From positions 29,734,805-29,798,804 of the forward strand of contig CM055113.1 in the NCBI GenBank assembly GCA_029204225.1: a stretch of 64,000 bases of DNA. The letters run 5' to 3'. Under the pieces are notes generated by a model, which ran no database searches, was not told the DNA's origin, and saw only the letters and a list, made by a program, of their open reading frames with translations. Below, one piece after another: positions 56,640 through 64,000 of the stretch. Source of the stretch: Diphasiastrum complanatum (taxonomy: Eukaryota; Streptophyta; Lycopodiopsida; Lycopodiales; Lycopodiaceae). The first letter of the stretch is position 1. Every line of letters starts with the position of its first letter. The translations under genes and the position numbers were made by a program.

Positions 56640-58740
56640 ATTCTGTTTTGATTCCGTTAATGAACCTGGTTCTTCTCTTGAGAGTCAGCCTTTCGAGAGA
56701 ACACCTTCTGCTGATCATACTAAACTTGACACAATTAAGTCGGATAGTTAAGATAGAGAGGATCTTGATGAGCATCTTGAAGAAGATATCACAGATGGTT
56801 TCAATAGGGATTCTGAGAAAGCTTTTGAGAAAATTCTTGACAAACCATCAAAAACTTCTGGTTCTAGAACTGACAGTCTCTCTATACACTCATCTGAACA
56901 TTTCTCGAATGGATTTTCTGAAAATCTTTCTGTAAGTTCCACAGTAGCTGAAATGGCCGATTCTCCTAATGTTAGACAAGGGGCTCAGGCCATTAATGTA
57001 TTGCCTACTGTTACAAAACAAGAATCGTTGACATAGCCTATGGCACAATTTTGGGCCACTATACAGGAAGACCCTGAGAAGCACGTGAATAACTTTTACA
57101 GATCCTGTTCTGTTAACAGGATAACTGATGAGGGCCACTAGATGCTGTTGTTCAGTGGCACTCTATGTGGCGGCACTAGTGACTGGTATTATTCGCTAGA
57201 GCCTCTCTCTATTAATAACATGGAGAATTTTATCTCCACATTTCTGAGTGAGTTTCATATACCTATGTCTTGTGACCACCTGATCTATGCTTTGACTAGC
57301 AACCGTCGAGAGAATTATGAGACCCTTAAACAATATACTTGGCGTATCAAGGAATGGGTTAGACAGTTCAGAACCAATAAGCCACCTGATGATTGGGTTG
57401 TGTCTCTTTACCTGAAAGGACTCAGATATGCAATCCAAATTGCTGTCAGACAGTCAAACCCTCGCACCTTGGAGGAAGCTACTACCAGAGTGTTGGATAT
57501 TGAAAGTTCTATGATTTCCACACAGGAGGTGGTGGCTATGGCGGAAGGGCAGCAGTCCCAATATGCTCCAGGACCCATTGCCGATGGCACAAATTTTCCT
57601 CGGAGCAATTACACTAATGGTGTTAGATTAGTGTATAGCTATGCACCAGTGCCTCCCATTCAACAAGTTATACAACCAATCTTTCATAACGTTGCAGCGC
57701 AACCACCTTTCATCAGGGCCGATTCAGGGGTGCCTCAATATGCACCTAATCAGAGCCATGCAAATGAATATCAGAAGGCAGCACCTCCTTATCAGGAACG
57801 TCCTAATGAAGTTTTTCCTTCTAGTACTGGTGTCATTGATCAAGCTGGCTATGAATCTTCTGCTTCGAATATCCATGACATGGTGAAGAACTATATGGAT
57901 ATTTTGAATGAGAACATCAAAGCCTTGACTATGGATGTCAATTTCTTGAAGTGGCAGCAAAATATTATTGGAGAGTGGAAACCTGACAAGCCAAGTGAGG
58001 TTCCTGCAGGTATTGCAAAGGTGCTCATTTGACTAGAGATTGCCCCAACATCAGATGTACAGTTTGCGGGAGGAATGGCCATTCCAGTGACAGGTGCTAG
58101 GTAAAGATGAAGGTCGATAAGGAGGCAGCTAATCAACCTGGACCTGAAAATCACAGACCGCTGGGACTCCTAAAGATCCGATAGAGCCGGTCAGAATCCT
58201 AAACCGTGGCGACTCCTCTGAAGATAGACATGTTATCTTGATCAATCTTGCTGATTCAGAAACAGATCCAGCCTGCCTGGTAATGACTAGAGCACAGAAA
58301 GTAGTTGCGGCCTCTGGGAAGCAGCCCATACCTGATGATCAATTACCTGTTGTTCAGGAAGAGCCTGAACTGGAGCCTGCACCTATATGGGTAGAAGACC
58401 CACAATCTAGTAATCCAAAGAAAACGGTTAAGGTGGTGGATCCTTCACATGGAAGGAGGATTTGGCGAGAAGGGCAGTTATTGAAGATTATACACCTTTC
58501 AAAATTTTCAATCATTTGAATGCTACTAAGGTAGATGTAAGTCTGTTACAATTGTTGCAAAAATCACCCACAGTAAAACGAGAACTGAGAGAGGTCCTAC
58601 TTATCTGATGGCTTGACTCACAGAAACCTGTGGTGGTGGAAGTGGACAAAGTCACTGACAACAACATTGAGCAAAATTGTCCAAAAGTTGATGTCATAAT
58701 TGATGGATTGTTGGTCCAGAATGCTATTGTTGTCGCGGAA
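56640..58740 (+). pseudogene. Gag and gag-protease linker of element D, degenerate
   Basis: The acidic N-terminal part reads LDEHLEEDITDGFNRDSEK (56765), then AEMADSPNVRQGAQ, and the gag core DPEKHVNNFYRSCSVNRITD followed by LLFSGTLCGGTSDWYYSL. A 296-codon stretch from 57142 to 58032 is open. A frameshift near 58010 separates it from two zinc knuckles (CRYCKGAHLTRDC and CTVCGRNGHSSDRC), the first apparently one residue short. Further on are DPACLVMTRAQKVVA and the linker DYTPFKIFNHLNATKVDVSL. Stops include TAA near 56749, TAG near 57036 and TAG near 57139. The frame ends at about 58740, just where the protease IDGG-type motif should follow, because another sequence begins there. Confidence 0.88.
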
Positions 58741-61730
58741 GCGAGACTTTTTTGTTTTCGTTTTCGTCTTCTTATTTGCGAATGATTTTGCGTCTTTGAA
58801 TTTTCTCTTTGCGCAGAAGCTGTTTACAGGATCCCAGACACTCGACTACACATCACAAAAAACATTCTATTCTAGCAATCAAGAAAAATGATAGCACAAG
58901 ACAGTGAGATGCACAAAAATAGAGTGACTATATTATCAGTTTAGTTTTTAGAGCGAGATCGTCAGTGTCTCGCTCGTTGGCGGAATGACACTCTGCTCTT
59001 TTGTTGAGTTTTGCTCGTTGGCAGACTTTCATGCACAGCCACGTATCAGATTCCACTTCTAACCTCACAATTGACATCCAAAACTGCAGATAACTCAATG
59101 GTTACAAAGATATCAGTTACGAATTCAACTGAATGAATTCTAACCAAGAAATTAATAACCAGTATTAAGCATTTATTTACAGAGATTACCAAAATCCTAA
59201 CTGCGAAATACATTTCCTGATCACACTTACTACCTCTGATGTCCACTCTTCTTCCCTCCTTAGAATTTTCAGTTCCCTGAAAATCTATTTCAGCTAAGGT
59301 ACCAAGAAGATGTAATGACATTAGTAAATGTTTAAAAAAACTAATTACTGTAGAAAAAAGTCTAAAACAATTTCATTTCTGTCCTATACCTGGGCTGAAT
59401 ATTTGATATATCAAAAATCATTTACTAGTATATGAAATAGTACTAGTCTAATCTTTTGAATATATTCACCATAGGATTTTACTGGAGACGAAATCAGCTA
59501 TTATTACAAATTTTCCAATAAAATTGGACTATTTTTCCTTTTCATTGACTGGTTTGGCATTACTCCGTTAATATTGACAAAACCTATTCAAACATGAAAT
59601 TACATGAATGGAAATCCCACCCATAGGATTTCAGTAATTCTTGAACCGTATCCTGTCAAATTTATTGACTAGATAAAGAATACTATTGCCACTCATTCAA
59701 CCTGGTCATTTCATATTGTATGAAGATTTTAATCAAATTTAATGAGTATCTTGCACAAACGTTCACTTCACTGATTTCTATCGATCAACATTGATTAGAA
59801 AACTATCGGACAAGTAACTGATTTCCAATTTTTACCAAATTGAAATTCAACAAAAAAGAAAAAGAATTCAAATTTTAACTTCAAATCTGGGAGTTCCCAA
59901 CTCCAAAGTTAAAAATGACAGCACAGTAAAAACTGTCGGCAATTCATTGCAGTTCCTTCTGTCAATTTTAACTTATCTATCACCTAGAAATAATTTAGAT
60001 TTAGTGAAAACACTGTGATCAATTCTGACTGATAAACTCAGTTTAATCAATTCACTAATCTAAACTGATTCAATAGATAACAAAAATTGACCAAAATTTT
60101 GATTTTTTTTGAAAAACTCAAATTTCGCTTTATTTTACGTAATTCAAAAATTCTGACGAAAATACTGTTAGTATAAAAGGCAATCGAAATCAAAAAAATC
60201 GAAACATTGTCCGATTCCTAATGTTACTAACCCAATGTCAAACTGGCATGCAAAGCACACTACATCAGTCATAAACGTCATTATGGAATTTTTTAACGTA
60301 AACTTCAGTTTTACGAAATTTGTCAGCCATTAACACTGATTTGTCACCCAACTGTCAGAGCACATGCGTATGACCACTCAAATCGATTGTAAATTCCTCA
60401 TGCATGTCAGAATCACTCTGAGAATGAGCATGCAACTAATCCATGCAAACACAGTACTACCAATTAGGAAAATGACTGGCATGCAATCAGAACAATTCCA
60501 AATTTTGCCAATTTTACTTACAAAACTGCAAAACTTCAGATGATCATAACTTTGGCTACAAGACACCAAATTGGGTGCTGTAAAGCTCAGTACAGAGGGA
60601 GACCAAGTGAACAAGATGCTTGCCATGTCAGTCTGCCACTTGGGCTTCACATGTACGAGATCAGAGTTGCCAAAAAACTATAGTAGGGCACAATTTTTGT
60701 AGACCAAATGATCAAAAAATGTGCAAACACCTCTCCAAGCTCAAAATTGATGCTACCAACAGTCTTAAACCATCTAGTAGACTTCCATGAAGCATTCATA
60801 CTGATCCTAAGATGCAGTAGAGACTGAGAACTAAGATTTCTTGATTTGTAGAAGTCAAAATAGCTTCAAACTTGATGGAGATGGTGCATAAGCCACCGAC
60901 CATCAATTCACAGGTCTGATAGCTTGCTGGGAAGGTAAAAAGGAATGCTAATCATTCTATAACTAATTTCAAAATGATCTCCTTATGGATTTGGAGAGAT
61001 CCATCCCCCAAAAATCACCAAAAATGGTCATTTTTTGAACTTTTTTGACTTCCTACAAGTTCAATTGCTGGAATTCTTGGTTCTAACTTCAGGGAAAGCT
61101 TCACTTTGGTCCACCACTTTACAAGCTCATCATGGTGTTTTACAGCCACCTACTATCCAACTTTATGAAAAAAAACAAGCAAAAATGATGATGTTTGGCT
61201 ATTTTCCGATTTTTTTACCACCATAAAGTAAAAATTCATGACCTACAACTCTTTCTCTAACACATGCAAACCAATTTACAGAATTACAACCATCTAATTG
61301 ATCCGATCATGTTGGATTTTGGTTTTTACTATCTATTTTGTGCCAATAAGCATGAAAAACCAAGCAAATTTTGACCAAAACATAGCCTAGAATCATAAAT
61401 CATTGGAGAGGACCAGCATGCATCATTAATTTCATTATTAATGAACCCTAAAATGAAAGTACACTCGCTGGAAAATTCAAATCTACCAAAGATTTGATCT
61501 ACAAAAGAAAAGCTCCAAAAAAGAATCACAAATTGGCCTTCAAGGACAATTCTCCATAAAACCACAAAGAATCCTAAGAGTAATGGATCTTAGCAACATG
61601 CAAATTGAAACTGGGATAGTACACCCACTTGCAACCTTGCTATCCACCTTGGAAGAGAATTCCAATGATCCAATCCGAAATTTCGACGAAAGGTAGCCCT
61701 TCTCTATGTTCTCCAATTTTCGTAAGCCTT
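58741..61730 (-). mobile_element. Leader or internal remnant of chromovirus C
   Basis: About 3 kb between the broken element D and the primer site of C. The right part reads on the minus strand as a leader directly following the primer site. No gag or pol similarity is visible in any frame, and no 3' LTR was found at the left end. Either the coding part of C was deleted, or this is a non-autonomous element with another, unrecognised fragment (58741-59040, with repeated GCGAGAC/CTCGCTCG motifs) at its left. Confidence 0.5.
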
Positions 61731-61742
61731 GCTCTGATACCA
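61731..61742 (-). other. Primer binding site of chromovirus C
   Basis: The minus strand reads TGGTATCAGAGC one base inside the LTR at 61744, the initiator-Met tRNA type. Confidence 0.9.
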
Positions 61743-61743
61743 C

Positions 61744-62639
61744 TGTAAGGGAAGCTCCCTAAGATCCTGCTTACAAAATAACACACAATGGAAAACACAC
61801 TATGGAACAACCACCCAACCAAGTTGAAGCAACCAATCAACTCTAGAAGCTTCACTCCCAAGCCAAGGAATAAGAAGCATGAATGTAGAGTGAAACTCTG
61901 GCAATGAATCCATGATCACAATGAGGAGTAGGGTGAGTTTGGCCTCAATATATAGAGCCAAAAGCAACCTGGGCACATAGCCATGCATAGTACTAAGTTC
62001 CCTATACATAGATTCCCCTATAATAGAGTCCTAAGCATGGACCACCTATTCATAGAATTGCTATTGATAACTCTACACATGCATACACTGTCTCGAACCT
62101 TGTCTAAACTCTATTTAGTGTGTTTTGGGCCTCACAAGGATATTAGTTACTTTCATTAGAGGATTTTTGAGCTCCAAAAAGACCCTTTAAGAATTCGTGC
62201 AAGATGTAGTTTATATTATTAAAATATTATAACACTAATACTTTTGACTTGCCATAATTTTTTAATCGTAGCTCAAAAGCATGTCATGTAACATATCATT
62301 GGAATGCCCTTGTTGAGCACTTTTCAATGCACCAAACTTCGCTAAATTCAAACTTACCACTAAAAGCCATTTTTTGTGTGGAATCAAAATGTGGACTCAA
62401 AAAGTTACGTTACGTAGATTTCAAATTTGAGTGTTTTGATTGGTCCATGTGTAAGAAAAAATTGAGAAAAAATATAAAAAGAATCTTTACAAAGGGTCTT
62501 CTTTGGATTTAGAACTCTTCTAATGCGGGTCACATCCAGTATGATGTGGCATAACTAACAGCTTGATGTACTGGAGTACCATGTATCCAAGTCTATGAGT
62601 ATGTTTTTAGAATCCTACTTACTGGCCATGGACATAACA
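61744..62639 (-). repeat. 5' LTR of chromovirus C
   Basis: Plus-strand TGTAAGGGAAGCTCCC to GGACATAACA, 896 bp. In reverse complement it matches the 490-bp LTR at 40461-40950 over both ends and several inner blocks. It carries about 350 bp not present in that copy (roughly 62160-62510), so either this copy has an insertion or the other a deletion. Confidence 0.9.
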
Positions 62640-62644
62640 CTACC

Positions 62645-62775
62645 CCTTATCGGGTGATATGAATTGGCGGATGTCGCTAGGTAGGGTGGTTTTGCAGCCG
62701 TTCCGTGGCTGGTAGCGTTTGAGATCTTTTTCCCCTCCTGCGTGAGGGATTATATATAGGCGCTTGTGCCTTCAT
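62645..62775 (+). repeat. LTR fragment of element D family (U3 with TATA box)
   Basis: TGAATTGG(C/T)(G/A)GA, GTCGCTAGGTAGGG, GTAGCGTTTGAGATC and GCGCTTGTGCCTTCAT match the 5' LTR of D from about 55768 to 55883, including the TATA-like TTATATATAGG. It is bounded by chromovirus C on the left and by the copia LTR on the right. It is probably the 3' LTR of D cut by both. Confidence 0.85.
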
Positions 62776-62876
62776 TGTTAGAAACCAATGATAAACTTGT
62801 TACTGTTTACGATTTATTGTTGACAGCTGTTACCAGCTGTAAGTAGATGTAGGCTAGTCTATAGTCAACTACTAGT

Positions 62877-62942
<66 letters not shown>

Positions 62943-63057
62943 GGGTTTATTGTACTCTCTTTTATTCTGTGTGATATAGTGTGATGGTGTGTTCTTCCTC
63001 TTTCTCTTGGTGATTGCTTATGGTGATTGATCGATAGTGCTCATCAGATTATTGACA
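62776..63057 (+). repeat. 5' LTR of copia element G
   Basis: TGTTAGAAACCAATG to GATTATTGACA, 282 bp, ending directly at a copia primer site. It contains a compound (CT)n(TA)n microsatellite at about 62878-62939. The short LTR and TGTTAGAAAC start are common in copia elements. Confidence 0.85.
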
Positions 63058-63069
63058 TGGTATCGGAGC
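63058..63069 (+). other. Primer binding site of copia element G
   Basis: TGGTATCGGAGC, an initiator-Met tRNA type site with one variant base, directly after the LTR. Bases 63070-63700 are leader or decayed gag with no clear domain. Confidence 0.85.
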
Positions 63070-63701
63070 CCGATAGTCCTGCGTGCCTGATCAGTGGATA
63101 CAACTTGTCACAGGCTTCGCAATGAAGTGAGAAAGTCCTTCACAGGAGGTGAAAGCTTGGAGAGGCAAAAGTTGAAAGAAATTCTTCCTTGGAGTATTTT
63201 GCAGGTTTTGGAGCTCAGAATCATCAGTGGGGAACGAAGACACAGTCCCAGAGGCATAAAAAAGGCCAGGGTAGCATTAGACAAATTGAAAATCTGTTGA
63301 GTTGGGAGATTTTTACAATACTTCCAAGTTTTGTGTGAAAAGTGCTATTTGTGAGAGAGTTTTGCCAAGAAATCCCTCATTTGTTTGTTTGGGGAACTGC
63401 AAATCGCACTAGACTGTGTCTAGTACTACCATTCACAGTTATGGAGCATTTAGGAACTGAGAAACTGTGATTTCATTGAGTTTTAGCCTACTTTTGTGAT
63501 TTTGTGTAAAACTTGTGCAAACAAGTATGATAGGTCTGGAAAACTCAGCATCCTCCATCATTTATAGTGAGAGTAGTGTTGGGAGGTAGCCAACTACAAG
63601 GAGAGTTGGATTAGTAACCCATTACATAAAAAATCACGGATTTTGGTGGAGATTTGAGTGAAAAACAAAGTTTTTTGGGCTGGAAAACAGTGTTTTGCAG
63701 G

Positions 63702-64000
63702 TCGAGTGCTAATCTTGAAGACGAAGTTGCACACATTACGGATGGATGATGGTGCAACTATTGTAGATCACCTATTGAAGGTAAAGGAGATATGTGATCA
63801 ACTAGTTGCCGTTGGAGAGTGAGTACAGGATCGCGAGATCGTTCAATTGACATTGAACAGCTTGAGTGAGTCACATCATATGTTTGTGACAAGCATTGCC
63901 ACACGAGAGAATCTTCCAACCTATGAAGAGCTAGGTGGATTACTCTTGCAGAACTTAAATCATCGTAACAGGGGCTATGATCAAGCTCTTGCAGTTAGAG
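63702..64000 (+). pseudogene. Copia gag (UBN2 type), runs off window
   Basis: The frame reads LKTKLHTLRMDDGATIVDHL, then KVKEICDQLVAVGE, TLNSLSESHHMFVTSIATRE and LPTYEELGGLLLQ, the usual copia gag order. TGA at 63820-63822 interrupts it after VAVGE. The gag N-terminus is not recognisable upstream, and the rest of the element lies beyond base 64000. Confidence 0.88.

Overview
The window looks like nuclear DNA of a land plant with a large, transposon-rich genome. The evidence is an IQ67-domain (IQD) gene with plant intron positions, GT-AG introns, Ty1/copia and Ty3/gypsy elements primed by plant-type initiator-Met and Asp tRNA primer sites, and long AT-rich spacers. The species cannot be named from the sequence; a fern, lycophyte or gymnosperm is possible but unproven. 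Most of the 64 kb is retrotransposon wreckage with stops, frameshifts and nested insertions. I recognise no tRNA gene, rRNA gene or CRISPR array.

Layout. 1-3.9 kb: minus-strand copia element cut by the left edge, followed by a GGATGCA-rich repeat (4.08-4.5 kb). 6.8-11.7 kb: the one clearly intact host gene, a five-exon IQD calmodulin-binding protein on the minus strand, with a palindrome about 200 bp upstream of its ATG. 12.8-12.9 kb: a tRNA-like SINE fragment flanked by a 14-bp direct repeat. 13-18.5 kb: AT-rich spacer with a 0.24-kb tandem duplication. 18.8-20.2 kb: deleted copia element. 20.3-37.0 kb: a plus-strand Ty3/gypsy element (A) split by a complete minus-strand copy of the same family (B, 22974-34405, 5-bp duplication ATCAT). 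B carries gag, pol and a third long degenerate ORF with a coiled coil downstream of pol.

37.0-38.65 kb holds the most unusual object. One reading frame, broken by a single TAG, joins a histone H3-like segment to an Ulp1/SENP-like (C48) cysteine protease whose remaining exons follow across GT-AG introns. It is decayed: the catalytic Asp is Asn and the first intron has no clear donor. 38.8-40.95 kb: rearranged chromovirus integrase and 3' LTR. 41.3-48.1 kb: a non-coding LTR element (duplication GACAC) with a second, inverted member of its family inserted in its own LTR; the leaders carry several GTGCT...AGCAC stem-loops. 50.0-51.0 kb: a probable host gene for a coiled-coil protein. 54.1-55.7 kb: an unrecognised decayed coding region. 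55.7-64 kb: a third gypsy element (D) with degenerate gag, interrupted by a minus-strand chromovirus fragment (C), whose 3' LTR remnant is in turn interrupted by a copia element (G) that leaves the window.

Host genes and elements do not form a pathway. The IQD protein and the coiled-coil protein are probably the only functional genes; the rest records layered insertion, deletion and cytosine-deamination-like decay.
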